64,000 bases of DNA from Moringa oleifera (taxonomy: Eukaryota > Streptophyta > Magnoliopsida > Brassicales > Moringaceae): positions 310,001 through 374,000 of the forward strand of contig JAJFZO010000356.1 in assembly GCA_021397835.1 (NCBI GenBank), written 5' to 3'. Position numbers and translations under genes: made by a program. Shown here in pieces: positions 1-12,120 of the stretch. The first letter of the stretch is position 1. Each line of letters starts with the position of its first letter. The notes beneath the pieces are model-generated. The model did no database searches. It was given only the letters and a program-made list of their open reading frames with translations, and had not been told where the DNA came from.

Positions 1-174
1 GTTGTCTTGTACAGAGAAGGAAGCTCGTATTTTTCACAGCATATTTCTTAAGCTCGTGTTTTTCACAACATATTTATCTTTTAAAATCAAAATGTGCTCG
101 AAGGTGAAAAAGGTGACAGATATACCTATAAACAATAATGTAGCTTAAATATAATTTGTGTCGTTCGTTATATA

Positions 175-370
175 TATGAATATATATGTTTAAAAATCGT
201 ATCTTACTTAGTAAATCGTAATATTATTATGTATTTGAATAATAATATAGCTTAAATATAATTTGTGTCCTCTGTTATAAATATGAATATATATGTTTGA
301 AAATCGTATCTTACTTGGTAAATCATAACATCATTATGCAATTCGCAACTTTGCTTGTAAAACCATAACA
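175..370. repeat. CGTA repeat array F1, forward orientation
   Basis: Short degenerate units around 'aaatcgtatcttact' and 'taaatcgtaat' recur here, within two longer near-copies of about 100 bases (compare 135-235 with 240-335). The CGTA core points the same way as in the array at 3295-3780 and opposite to those at 6360-6645 and 7500-7690. Confidence 0.65.
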
Positions 371-572
371 AGTTTAGGAAATCATGCCTTATTTTATGTT
401 ATAACTAATTTTTTTCAATTATAATCTGAAATGTTTTCTTTAACATTGCAGAATGCGAATAATTATAACTTAAAATGATGAGTAGTATGAGCCTAATGGT
501 GGTTTTAAGTATATTGACAGAGTTATCAAAACTAAAGGGTATGTTATTTATAAGGGTTTAATATATATGTAG

Positions 573-3170
573 TTGTTGGATTTGGTTAAATCTTGTGTGG
601 AGGCTGATATCTCTATGACTAATATTGTACTATATACCATAGTAAGATCTGAAAAAACTACTATCAAAATTGAGTTAGTGAATGATGACGATATTGAGTT
701 TATGTTGTATGATGATAGCAAAGTTCTTCGTGTGATTGTTGATTTAGTGGAGAGAAATTTTGTGGAGAATAGACAAAGTTTATGTGATGAAATTTCAGGA
801 CGAATCAATCTTTTTAATTCTTGTTCTAGGAGTAATCCAACTGTTGAATTAGATATTTATGGCATCAAACCATTCATCTATAGTAAGACTCCCCTTGACA
901 CTCATCATACTGGTGAGATCCATACCAATGAGATCAACTTGGATGAGTGGATGGACTATGATATTAGGTATGAATACCTAATCATGAAAACTCAACCTAC
1001 TCAACCCACCAATGAAGATCAATGTGAACTCATTTTAGAACCAGAACCCAATAATGAAGAATTGAATGAGGACCTACGTCCTATCCCACCTTATGTCCCA
1101 GTTTCATGCTCAGAAGTATATAATAATTCAAGTCATGACGTTGTCAGATGGTATAATGTGTTGGGTGTTGAATTACACGGTATTGCATAAACTTCTACTA
1201 TGGAATCAGTGACTCTAATTGATACTTTTGCTAGAGGTCAGTTTTTCCTAAATAAAAAGAGCTAAAGCGATTTTTTGGTGTGCATGCTTTAACTAAGAAC
1301 ATTGATTTTAAAGTCTCTAGGTCCAATAAATCATTATTTGAGATTACTTGTAGAGAAAGAAATTATACACAAAAGATTCGTGCTGTAAGAGTTGCACAAG
1401 GGCAATTTTTCCAAATCAAAAGCTGTGATTTAACACACATTTGCACAGTTGAAGAGTTGCAGCGACGACATCGATAAGCAAATTCTACTATTATTGGAAA
1501 AATTATGGTTCAAAAGTTATCTCCTTATGTTAGAATCATTAAGCCGAAAGACATCATGGGTGGTATGAAAGAACTCTATGGCATACAAATTTTATATAGT
1601 AAAGCTTAGAAAGCTAAAGAGTATGCATTGTCTCTTACATACGGTGACTCAATTGAGTCATATCAATAATTACCATCATACTGCCACATGTTGCAGATAA
1701 TTAATCTATGAATTAGGCTCACATATGTATTGAAGATGAAACTAATCAATTTAAGTATTTATTTATGGCTTTTGGGCGATCGTTGAGAGGCTTTCATTCA
1801 GTAATCAGACCAGTCATTACTATCAATACTACTCACTTAAAAAAGAGGTTCCATGATGTAATGTTTATAGCGGCATGCAAAGATAGGAATGAACAGATAT
1901 ATCCACTAGCATTTGGTTATGGTGACTCCAAGAATTATGAAGCATGGGGGTGGTTCTTACAGCAACTGAAAGAAGCTATGGGTTCGACTGAGGACTTAGC
2001 TATTATATCAAATCGTTATGTTAGTATTGCAAATGTCATTGCAAAGGTCTTCCTAATTCTTGTTATGATTTATGTTCGTAGCACGTGGCCCAAAATATAA
2101 AATATAAATTTAAGATGGAAGATATATCTAAGATATTTCATAGTGCAGCTAAGGCATATTGGAAATCTGAATTTAATAAATTGATAACTGAGTCGCATGC
2201 TAATCACCCTAAAGTCTTCGAATATATCTTGAAGGAAGATTCTTGAAAATGGTCACGCGTGTATTGCCCCCAGAGACAATATCAACTCGTGACCATTAAT
2301 ATAGCTAAGAGCTTGAATTTGTGTCTTCAATTTGCTCACAAGTTACCTGTGATGGCTTTATTGAAATTCATTTGAGACATGATGCAATGTTGGTTCTATG
2401 ATCGACTCGAGAAAGCTAAGATTTGAAGGTCATGACTAATAGAATGGGTTCATTCATTGATGACTAAGAGATAAAAGGTTTTATTGCAAATGACAACTTT
2501 TCAATGTTGATTGAAATGTATTTTTAGTTAGGCATAAGGATAAGGAGGCAATTATGAAATTGAATGTACTTGCACTTATAGGAAGTTTCAGGCTGATCTT
2601 TTACCATGTGCACATGCACTAGCAGCTTTTAGATGAAATTGATACTTTTATTGGTAATATTTTTTTATTATTCATTGTTACTGCTTGTATTAACTTCACA
2701 AATCGGTTATTATTTTTCAGGGAACTTAATATTGACTTCATAGCTCTTTGCTCTAACTGCTACAAACAGGATCAACTAGTAACAGTACATGCTAAGCTAG
2801 TATATCCAGTTGGTGATAAGTCTGATTATGATGTACTTGAGAAAGTTAAAAAATTTGTGATATTACCACCAAATAATGGTAACTCAGCACGGCATCCTAA
2901 GAAACGGAGAATATCCTCTGATAGGGAGAAGACGTGCCAAAAAAGCTAAATGCATGCAATATGAATACAATCGATTGATGTGCTTAAATCGATAATATTA
3001 TGATAGAGTAAGCCACTCTCGATCATCTAAGCTGCCTAATCAGTTATGTCATAAATGCAGTAATTATGGTAGAGTTAGGTATAATTCATAAACTAATCAA
3101 ATGCCTCTCAATTCAACTTTACTAGATGATGACACTATTGACTTACGATAATCTTAATGTTTTGATTATA
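573..3170 (+). pseudogene. mudrA-like: mudrA-like MULE transposase, broken
   Basis: The parts appear in the order expected for a MULE transposase. An acidic N-terminal region lies at 573-1190. A MuDR plant-type N-terminal domain is at 1280-1477. The MULE transposase core is at 1765-2100, with a THLK...IYPLAFG..DS...W.WFL pattern. At 2110-2470 are stretches resembling KWSR...N.A.SLN and LP..ALL.F...M..WFYDR. A SWIM zinc finger at about 2555-2640 has the pair CTC and CAH. A basic tail (about 2880-2930) resembles GRPKKRRI, followed by a C-terminal zinc knuckle of the form CxxC near 3047-3090. Stop codons or frameshifts separate the segments (for example after 1190, after 1477, near 2243 and at 2412), so no full-length protein can be made. 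The active enzyme would bind element ends in the nucleus and cut and rejoin DNA. Family assignment is firm; activity is very unlikely. Confidence 0.85.
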
Positions 3171-3294
3171 TTATTATTTCAAACTTACTTTTCATTACTG
3201 ATTGGTATACTATTTGAGAATTTTTAAATTTTTATATGGTCTTGATTATTTTGTATAGGTCAATTCATGTAATGTTGGCAATGTTGCAATGCAA

Positions 3295-3780
3295 TTGATT
3301 GGACAATGATTTCGTATCTTTAATTCGCATCCTTGATAGTAAATCGTACACACGAACGATGACTTCGTACCTTTAATATGCACCTTTCAATAGTACATCA
3401 TACCTTGAATTTGCACTTTAAATAGTAAATCGCACCTCCAATTCGCACATTAGATAATAAATCGTACATATGTTTCGTACTTTTAACAGTAAATCATACA
3501 TTCAATTCGCACCTTCAATTTCGCACCTCCAATAGTAAATCATACCTTAAATAGTAAACCGTACATATCTTTTATACCATACACAGTAATTCGTACCTTA
3601 AATAATAAATCGTACTTTTAATTCGCATCATTATTTTCGCACTTACAATAGTAAATCGTAACTTAAATAGTAAATCGCACCATCAATTCGCACCTCCGTT
3701 AATAAATCATGAATTCAATAATACATAAATCGCATTTTCAATCCCGAGCTTTAATAGTAAATTGTACACTTATTTCATGT
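3295..3780. repeat. CGTA repeat array F2, forward orientation
   Basis: About 20 degenerate units resemble 'aatagtaaatcgtacctt' and 'caattcgcacct'. The array follows the transposase gene directly. Its reverse complement ('aggtacgattt') makes up the array at 7500-7690. Confidence 0.7.
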
Positions 3781-4080
3781 CTTTAATGTACTGGAAATTT
3801 AAATACTCACAATGCACTGAAAATTATTGATAAATAAGGGAACAAACAAGATTAATAGACAATGTACTGAAAATTATTTTTTTATTGACAAAAAAAATGT
3901 TATGTACAATTTTCAAATGTATATGCAAAATTGATATATTATAAAAAGAATAAAACAAATCAACCCTTATTATCTACATTGAGTTAGCGAATATATATAT
4001 TGTCATGTGGTTTCATATCTGTGGCATATCTTTGTCACTGTATTTCAATGGCTTCCCAAATAGTAGTACAACAAGTGAGA
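3781..4080. other. Junction between the two convergent MULE genes
   Basis: AT-rich sequence with two short direct repeats of 'caatgtactgaaaattatt' near 3800-3870. No coding similarity is visible. It is the tail-to-tail space of the + and - genes, where both transcripts would end. Confidence 0.4.
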
Positions 4081-7000
4081 CGCGCAATTGCCATTGAAAA
4101 AAAAAAAGGGAAACATAGTTAAAAAAAAATAGACATTCAACAGAAAACTTTTAGATAATAACAATAATTCACAAAAAAAACTTACCATTTTCTCTGCTAG
4201 GGACCTTGGTCTTTGGCTCTAGTGTGCATGATATTGGAACGTTCGACTTTTTGACATCTAGTTTTTCACATGCAATATCCACCACTAGCCGTATAACTAG
4301 GTAGCATAAATCTAAAGAGGTTTTGTGATCATGCACTTCAGTTGGTACCTCTTGATGAAAAGAGTCAAAAATTTGCAAAAAAAAATTTCTATAAATCTAT
4401 AACCATTAGTAGCTAGTGAGATCCCCCAACGCGACATAGAACCATCAGTTGCATTGAAAAATGTTGTTTAAATGTCAGTGATGAGTTCTCATAATATTGC
4501 AAGAAAATCGTTAAAACCAATGAAGATATATGTACCTTATTCACAGTGTGCCAAGCTGAACAATTAAGACAAAATTTACCTTTTACACAATCCAAGAAGG
4601 CTGGTTCTTTTTTATGCATTTCAAAATTTGAGTATGAAGGAGGATAATCAGCATTTAAATCTGTTTGATATTCATTGTAAATGTAAAAAAAAATTTTGTC
4701 TATAAATTTGAGCAAAACAAAGTCAATAAACAAATTGAATATAAAGTCATCCAAACAATTAAAATCCAATGAAATTACGTAGAGTCAAGGATCACAAATG
4801 TAGACATCTTGTGCATATTGTTGAAGAAGCTCCCTCTACCTTCTTCGAAAGAGATTCAAATATGCTTTAATATGTTGGTTGAGACAAGAAAAACAATAAT
4901 GTAATATTAAATCAATGTACGAAATGAAGGCATGAATGTTAATTCTTAATATAGTATAACTGTAGAGAACAATGTTTTGTAAAATGACTAATTTATAGAG
5001 TCATTGACCCATTCATCATTGTCTTTAAAGGCTTTGAACCATTCCATACTAACTGAATGACCAATATCTATACCGTGGCTAAAGAGAATGAACACAAATT
5101 GTGAGAAAAGAGTTAAAAAAATTGAAAATTTCATCTAATGGAAAGTAAAATATAAATATAAATGACTTACTATGATTGGTCATTCATGAACTCATTGAAT
5201 GCAATGAGGATCTTGTTTATGAATTTGGCCTTTACACTCACCATGTGAGAGCACTTGGTTTTTCTTAGTTCTAATGTTAAGGTTGACATATGGACTGCAC
5301 AGTTTTCTTGACCGTTTATAAATCCTAACAACTGGCAGCACATTATCAGTTGCCTTAACTGGGATAATAACTAAGTCCCTCACTTCCTCATTGCATGGTA
5401 TTACTACAGTGGCTATTTCTTCGTCCATTAGCCCTGTACTGGCCACTTCCTCAATAATTGGCTTTATAATGGCTTTTTTTTTTCATGGAACTGCCCTGCA
5501 GGAGCCAAGATCTCCTAAGTAGAGTCTTCATGTGGAGCCTGCATTAACACCCTAAAAAAAAGAGTAAAATAATTAAAGATGTCATCTTCATGTCATAAGT
5601 TGCATAATGTTATGAAATTATGATAAGATATAAATACAGATAGATTAAAAACCAAAACTAAACTAATGGTTACATACGACATTACTTACATTATTGGAAA
5701 CTAGATCTGACATAGTGCGGGAAAGGTCCCGACCACCAAATTCGTATCCTTATAGGGAGAGCTAAATGGATTTTAGATAGCAATTTGCTTGTGATGGAGT
5801 TTTTCATTTTGGAATCCATTTGGTTTATCTTCACCTCAAAGAGATTTGATTTCGCCTCTATAGTAGTGAGGCGATGGTAAACTTCTGAATCCTCTGTAGT
5901 CTTTTCTGCACCAGGTGCTTGACCCTCAACATTATCCTCCCACACTTTAGATTCCGTCCTCTATCCCCCCGACCTCTTTTGTCACTACAGCTTCATTGTA
6001 TTCATCGTCACTCGACCACTCGACAAAAAGAAAGCCAATTCGTTGTTGCAAGTAACAAAAGTTGTTGATTATAAAATACAAGAATAAAACTCATATATAT
6101 TATGAAGAATACAAATCTTGTATTACTTTGACAAAGAAGAAGGCAATTTCGTGGAGTTGTTCTAGATAGGATCTTCGACAGTGTCATCATCCCCACCGAT
6201 CGTATAGCAAGCACATTAGCTGAAGCATGTGGCCGCAATGGCATGATGATGTCTTCAACCATAACATAGCAAGGGACATGGCGCTCAGTAGTTGTTGGCT
6301 CCAACTTTAGCTTAACCCCATCCAAAAATACGAAATGAAGCTTTTAAATTGAAAAAAAAAGATATAAAATTAAGAATGTAGATACGAAATAAAAAATATA
6401 GATGCAAAATTAAGAATGTAGGTAAGAAATAAAAATGGAGACACAAAATTAAAAATATAAGTACAAAATAAAAATAAAGATACGAATTGAGAATGTAGAT
6501 ACGAAATAAAAATTAAGACATGAAATTCAGAATGTAGTACAACATGAAAATCAAGACATGAAATTAAAAATGTAGGTACAAAATGAAAATGAAAACATAA
6601 AATTGGTAATGTAGGTACGAAATTAAGATACGACAATATTTTCAATGTTTGTAAAGTCTTCTTGCAATTTACATTATGTGGCTTTCGATAGAACCTCTAT
6701 TGGCAAATTCGAGGCAACAGTAGGTTAGAGCTTAACAACCTATTACCGTGCATATTGGTAGCAGGAATCACTTTGAAGGTAAAAATCTATGAAAAAAGAA
6801 AATCAAGTTAGGCTTGATAAAGATAAAATTTGAATCTAATGAAACTAGAAAAGAAATAAATGAATAAAAAATAAAAAGATATAATACTTACTTGCAGTGC
6901 CCATATGAAGTCATAGGCATTTAGTTCACCTTATTAACATCCATGGCTTGATTTGCAACTGCTTCCTTGAAATACAGTAAGGAGTTACAATACCCCAATG

Positions 7001-7200
7001 TGCCCCTAAAAGGCTTTTAAAGGCATCAATATTGTTTGCCAAATGAAACTATCACTTGAGACATGTTGGCTTTCGTCATGACCTTTGATGAAGTCATTTA
7101 ATACATATAGCAAGCCCAACTTCACCTTGCCATCTTTATCCTCAAACTCTCATTCTGGTGGAATTCTACTTTACTGAAACGAACCTCATTCTGCCTAAGT
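4000..7200 (-). pseudogene. Ulp1-like C48 protease / DUF1985 gene of the MULE, broken
   Basis: Read on the - strand, 7200-6890 resembles DUF1985: a KVKLGLLYVLNDF segment, then 25-30 residues later SSDSFIWQTI, then NAYDFIWAL. Next come a linker with PLRP (6325-6200), a charged coiled-coil-like stretch (5945-5760) and a basic KRSRKLCSPYVN motif (about 5320-5265), typical of the region before the Ulp1 domain in such elements. The Ulp1 core follows in pieces: WHTVNKVHIS (about 4550-4520), a degraded W.YVALGDL strand (about 4440-4410) and a DSFHQEVP...LCYLV segment (4360-4290). A split ...SREN-G / NCASHL stretch (4205-4095) probably holds the catalytic-cysteine region across an intron. Stops interrupt every part. 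Ulp1 enzymes cut SUMO-like tags; the role of these domains in transposition is unknown. Assignment rests on motif order, not on a search. Confidence 0.65.
6360..6645. repeat. CGTA repeat array R1, reverse orientation
   Basis: Units resembling 'gtagatacgaaataaaaat' repeat about 14 times at roughly 20-base spacing. The TACGA core is the reverse complement of the forward arrays. The array lies inside the Ulp1/DUF1985 gene, probably in an intron. The long open frame across it (6370-6645) is low-complexity and not a gene. Confidence 0.7.
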
Positions 7201-7499
7201 TTGAATAACATTTCGTTCTCGTGATTCTGTTGAATCTTCCAAAATAGAAAATTATGGACAATAATTCCAAAGAAGTTAAAATCTATGTGTAAATGTAGGA
7301 AATGCCCTAAGCAGGTCCCTCTAAACTTTTTTTTTTCTGAGAGTCATCTAAAATTTCCTTTAGAGTGAGGATGACATCATTGTCGCAGTATTTAAATATA
7401 TTTTCAGTCTTTCAAGACTCTCTAGGGATCACATATTGAGAAGTTGAGCTGGTTGTCATCTATAGTTGACCGAAAAAACATGTCAAAATTTGAGTGAAC

Positions 7500-7690
7500 A
7501 GTATACAATTTCAAGATTAAGATGCGATTTAAAAAAACTAGGTATGATTAATTGATATGATTGCAAAAACTAGGTACAATTTTTTAAAACTAGGTACCAC
7601 TTCCAAAACTAGGTACGATTTATGAAACAAGGTATGATCAATTAGGTTGATTCCTAAACCTATGTACGATTTGCCCTTACATGGTACGAA
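7500..7690. repeat. CGTA repeat array R2, reverse orientation
   Basis: About eight units resembling 'aaactaggtacgattt' recur. They are the reverse complement of the 'aaatcgtacctt' units of the array at 3295-3780. Confidence 0.65.
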
Positions 7691-7699
7691 TTTGACGAA

Positions 7700-9125
7700 T
7701 TAATGCACATAGATGCAAGCAACGCAAGAAATTGGTGCACATACACTAAAGAATGAGTAGCTAAACATGCAATATCTATACTTATACCTAAATTAATTTG
7801 TTGATTTTAATGTATCAAAAGAAAAATGAAAAAAAATACACTATGATATACCCAAACATCGCAGATTTAAAAACTAGTACCAAAGCTCAAAAATATTAAT
7901 AAAAAAATGTATTCGAACTTTTATACCCATAAATCAAACTAAAAAATATTTAAAAAATGATGAATCAAATATGAGGGGAGGATTTCATCAATCGATATAT
8001 AGCAAGAAGGAATAAAGAATTTGAGCTAAATATGTTGTTTAAAAACATATTGCAGTTGATTTCTTAGTGATTTAGTAACTTGCGGATATTCTTTAAAGGT
8101 CGGCTTATAATGAAAGTGAAGAAATGAACAAACACCAAATACAGAGGGATGAAGCCAAGTAATGAAGTTTAGCACTAGAGTAAGAAGAAAAGGAAAGATA
8201 GATGTTTGACATGCTTGACTTCTTAAATTTTATATTTGAACAAGTAAGTAATTGCACATGTTGCATAAAGGGTAACTTTATCTTAAAATATCTAAAAAGT
8301 GTTAAAAACATATACATTACGAATGTTGGTTATTTACACAAATACTTTTATATGGACAACTACAAAAACAAATTTTCCTTAGTTTGATCATATGAGTTTT
8401 CGTGCGATGATTTTAATAATTAAATGAAGTTGAATGATATACTTTATAAAATAAATAAGTTATTAATTTTAAATTTTAAATTTAACATTCGAATAAATTG
8501 ATTTGGTAAAATTAATTAATAAAATAAACTTATTTATTTTATTTATATTTTATTAATTTTATTTATTAAATTTTATAAATATATAAAATAATTAATAATA
8601 TATACTTTTATAAATTAATTTATTTTATATAAAAATAAAATTAATATATTTATTTTTAATTAAATATTATTAATATTATTTAAGATCTATTTTAAAATTA
8701 AATAATAATATATATTACTTATTAATTCTTTTGATTTTTATATTATATTTAACTAATATATTAAATTTATTATAGAAAATTTAAAGTTATTAATTTAATA
8801 AATTTTTATATACTTTTTATTAATATTTACTTAATATACTAATATTTATTTATATTATTATTTTTAAAATAATGAATAAAATTATTTATTAAATTAATTT
8901 ATATAAAATTTATTATATCAACCCGCGAATGACCCATCTAAAATCTATTCAATTGACTCATTTAAAACTCAATAAAATAACCTGTCAATATAACCCAATG
9001 AATAAAGTTCATGGGAAAGTTATAAACCTTATATTTTTCAAATGAGCAACTATTACTCAATTCATTACTGTAAAAATCTTTTAAATTTTATTATTGATCA
9101 CGTTTGAGCATTGATTTCCTAGGCT
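7700..9125. other. AT-rich stretch, right end of the MULE and spacer
   Basis: 7700-8110 is probably the right flank of the MULE. 8400-8920 consists almost only of A and T in short palindromic runs. No coding frame, RNA gene or clear repeat boundary is visible. Confidence 0.5.
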
Positions 9126-9129
9126 GAGC

Positions 9130-9330
9130 CAATCCTTCTAACCCATTACTGACTCTTAATCAAGAGATGTGTCACGCTGCTCACACATGCATGTCCCAAT
9201 TGCTATAAAGCCTAAAATGGTGTTGTTCACATTGTCCTAGCTAGAAGGTCACTCCATCTTATATGAATATGATGAATCCTGATTACTTTTGAATCTCTAA
9301 TATTGCCTATTTTCAAATATGAGATTCCAA
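9130..9330 (-). other. Remnant of a PPR upstream region (copy a)
   Basis: The stretch around 'aaagcctaaaatg' to 'aatatgatgaatcct' (9208-9280) aligns with 16685-16760, the upstream flank of PPR pseudogene 1. It is a displaced piece of 5' flank with no PPR coding sequence beside it. Confidence 0.55.
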
Positions 9331-9934
9331 GTAAATACTGGCATTCCCTATTTTTCCACAAGAATTATCTACTGTAGTAGTGCATGGCTTTAAGATTTTT
9401 TTTCCATTAAATAATTCCACCACCATTTAAGATCAGTTAATCTCAATATGATTAAATACTTACATCAATGATTTCGTTTAACTAAACTTAAAATGAGATT
9501 GATTTTTTTGATCAAAATATCCTTCTATATCTTATATATATATACAATGATTCTCTCCTTGTTGAGAGTTTTATGGTTCTCTCTTTATTGAGAGTTGCAC
9601 TACAAAAAGATCTAAAAATAACGATAAAACATAGCGACTGATTACCTATATCGTTAGATAATAACAACATAATCACAGAATTGTTACAGACTAGCAATAT
9701 ACATTAGTAACAGGCATAAATTTTATCGCTAAAATTATTTTTAATTAATTTATATTGATTTTTAATTAATTTAACGGCCCATTAATAATCAAATTTGTAT
9801 CAATCTCTCTAATAAGAGGAGTAGCGACCATCAGGACTTAGTCCCTAGATAGCCAAGGCAGATATAGCGGCCGCCTATGGTTGCCTTATACACAGACATG
9901 CCTTTGCGCATGAGAAGGTAGGCAAAGGTACATG

Positions 9935-10930
9935 GCTTCTGCCATGCACCATACATGCCTTCACATGTGAAGCCAACCAAATGTGGTTGCGGCCACCTGC
10001 ATGTGCACGGGCGAGCGAAGGCATGCATGGGTGCCGCATGCAGCCACCCGTGGCTGTCTTCATTGGCTCCCGAAGGCTTAAAGGTGGTCACAACCATCCA
10101 TGGCTGCCTTCGTCAGCTTGTGAGCAAAGGCATGCATAGGTGCCACATGCAGCTGCCTATCGCTACCTTTATTGGCTTCAAAAGGCTTGCAGGTGGTCAT
10201 ATCCACCTATGACTACCTTTACCAGCTCGCAGGCAAAGGCTTGCATGGGTGTAGCTTGCAGTAACCCGTGGTTGCCTGCTTTGTCTGCTCCTGAAGGCTT
10301 GCAGGTGGCCATAGCCACTTGTGGCTGCCTTGGCTACGTTTACGAGCGAAGGCATGCATGCATGGGTGACTTATACAACCGCATGTGGCTGCTTTAGTTA
10401 GTTCCTGAAGGCTCATAGGTGGTTGCCTTCGTCGGCTCCCAAGCGAAGCCATGCATGGTTGCTGCATGCAGCCACCTGTGCCCACCTTCGTTAGTTCGCA
10501 AAGGCTCACAGGTGACTGTAGCCCTCGAAGGGCCGCCAAGGCTGCCATCTTGCTACCCTTGAAGGCAACCATGGTGACCACCATGGGCAGTGGCCAAGGC
10601 TACCACCATGTCGCACTTGAAGGTAGCCATGGAGACCTCTATGGTCTGTCACCAAGGCTACCACCTTGCTGTCCTCGAAGGCAGCCATGGTGACCAACCA
10701 TGGGCCATCGCCAAGGTCACCTTCAAAGGCAGCCATGGCGACCGCCATGGGTCATCGCCAAGACTGCCACCTAGCTGCTTCCAAAGGCTGCCATGGACAC
10801 TTGTATGCGAAAGCATTCCTTTAGCTATCTTCGAAGGCAGCCATGGATGCTTACATGCGAAAGCATGCCTTTGGCTGCCTTCGAAGGCAGCCATGGAAGT
10901 TTGAATACGAAAGCATGCCTTTGACAGCTT
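9935..10930. repeat. GC-rich minisatellite inside CACTA-1, two unit types
   Basis: Unit type A, about 109 bases, is anchored on a 'gcatgcat' box at 10021, 10130, 10239 (as 'gcttgcat'), 10352 and 10448. Each unit also contains a 'gtggctgcctt' box and an 'aaggct..caggtgg' box. Unit type B, about 47-59 bases, is anchored on 'gccatgg' near 10568, 10627, 10685, 10732, 10788, 10839 and 10890. The block is clearly richer in G and C than the rest of the window. Overlapping open frames on both strands across it are by-products of the repeat. Confidence 0.85.
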
Positions 10931-11383
10931 GAGAAGGGTGGTAAGGGGCTTCCATTGCTTATCCAGCGACCAACTTCAAGTTGGACGCTAGATTTTACTT
11001 TTAACAACTGCAATAAATGGCTGTCACTAGGTTCTTAAAAATATAAACCCTAATTTTTTTCATTTCACGCGAGTGCGGCATTTCTTCCCTTTATTTTTGT
11101 TACCGTCTCTGCATCTCTCTCTCTTTACAGCTCTCTTTCTCTCTGGCCAACTTCTCGATCTCTTTCGTTTTCTAGTCCATTTTCTTCACCGTGAAAGGCC
11201 ATCTTCTCATTCTCTACTCGAGATCCCTTTCGACATAGTTTTGGTTTAATAAATAACTTTAATCATATCTTCTTTTACTTTACTATTCGATTTAGTTAAC
11301 GAGTAAGTTTAAAAAAATACTTTATTTATTGTAGAAATACTTTGAAAAGTTAACTGTATTAGCTACTAGAGGAATCTTTCGAT

Positions 11384-11719
11384 ATGCCTGAAGTAGACTA
11401 TAGTAATCTTTACTATAAGGCAATAGGTGGAGATAAAAGCGTTCAAGTTCATGGGCTTGGAAGCTAAGCTCTATCATTGTATTCAGGCAGCAATTTCAGT
11501 AGTGGATGCTTTGTTAATAATGTAGCAATGTAGGATATGTGCTCTCAGATGAAAGTTATGAAAAAGCATATAGAGCTAGAGCATAAGTTCTATGAAAGAG
11601 TGTATGGAAGGGATCATAAACGCTTCGAGATTGAATTCAAAGAGTGCTTATAGACAAAGGTTGATATGAATAAGTGCATTCACAAGATTGAGGCTCTCCT
11701 TTTGAGAAATGCACCCTAA
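11384..11719 (+). pseudogene. CACTA-1 internal open frame with three stops
   Basis: One frame of 112 codons runs from an ATG at 11384 to TAA at 11717, interrupted by three in-frame stops (near 11465, 11530 and 11650). Its second half is charged and helix-prone (MKVMKKHIELEHKFYERV and following), suggesting a coiled coil. The middle has a KSVQVHGLG stretch that faintly recalls the small plant En/Spm-type transposase proteins. Its position inside a CACTA element, after a CT-rich leader, fits such a product. The similarity is weak and I do not assign a function. Confidence 0.4.
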
Positions 11720-11889
11720 GCACCGCCTAATAATTATATGTAATTTCTTATGTGAATATTATATCTGACGAGAATAAACTATAATTTGTATTTATCATCT
11801 TGTTTAATGAATTTTATGTAATTTTATTTTTTTATTTAATTATAATTTAAAATTAATTTTTTAAAAATATTAATTATATTAACAACAAA

Positions 11890-12120
11890 TCTATTAGTCG
11901 CTAATCATTTTTAAGCTTAGTGATAGATTCATATCGGTAGCTAGTTTAGCGATAGATTAGTATCACTCGCTAGATTAGCGACAAATATGAATCTATCGCT
12001 ATTTTAGCTATAGATTCATATCCGTCGCTAGTTTAGTGACATATTCATATAAGTCGCTAAGCTTATGACAAATTTGTATTGGTCGCGAATCAGTCGCTAA
12101 CTAACAACAGATATAAAATT
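11890..12120. repeat. Right subterminal repeats of CACTA-1
   Basis: At least eight units in both orientations built on 'gcgatagatt.atatc' and 'gtcgctagttt' are packed here. In characterised CACTA elements, repeats in this position bind the element's own DNA-binding protein. Confidence 0.65.

Larger units (their letters stand above)
1..8110. mobile_element. Decayed two-gene MULE (Kaonashi/Ulp1-type), left end outside the window
   Basis: A mudrA-like transposase on + (573-3170) and a convergent Ulp1-protease/DUF1985 gene on - (about 4000-7200) lie between CGTA-containing repeat arrays. Plant MULEs that carry a second gene with a Ulp1-like C48 domain are known (Kaonashi type), and DUF1985 commonly accompanies that domain. 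The first 220 bases align with 35110-35230 inside a second, shorter element, through shared stretches such as the run around 85-95 and the run ending in 'gcttaaa'. The left terminus therefore lies a few hundred bases before base 1. The right terminus is uncertain, near 7.7-8.1 kb. I could not identify terminal repeats or a target duplication. Confidence 0.7.

Noticed and set aside
573..1190. The 205-codon frame considered as a host gene
   Set aside because: It is followed in order by the MuDR domain, the transposase core and a SWIM finger, so it is the N-terminal part of mudrA.
9831..10904. Several overlapping open frames of 60-121 codons on both strands
   Set aside because: They are by-products of the GC-rich minisatellite: both strands and all frames are open because the unit lacks stops.
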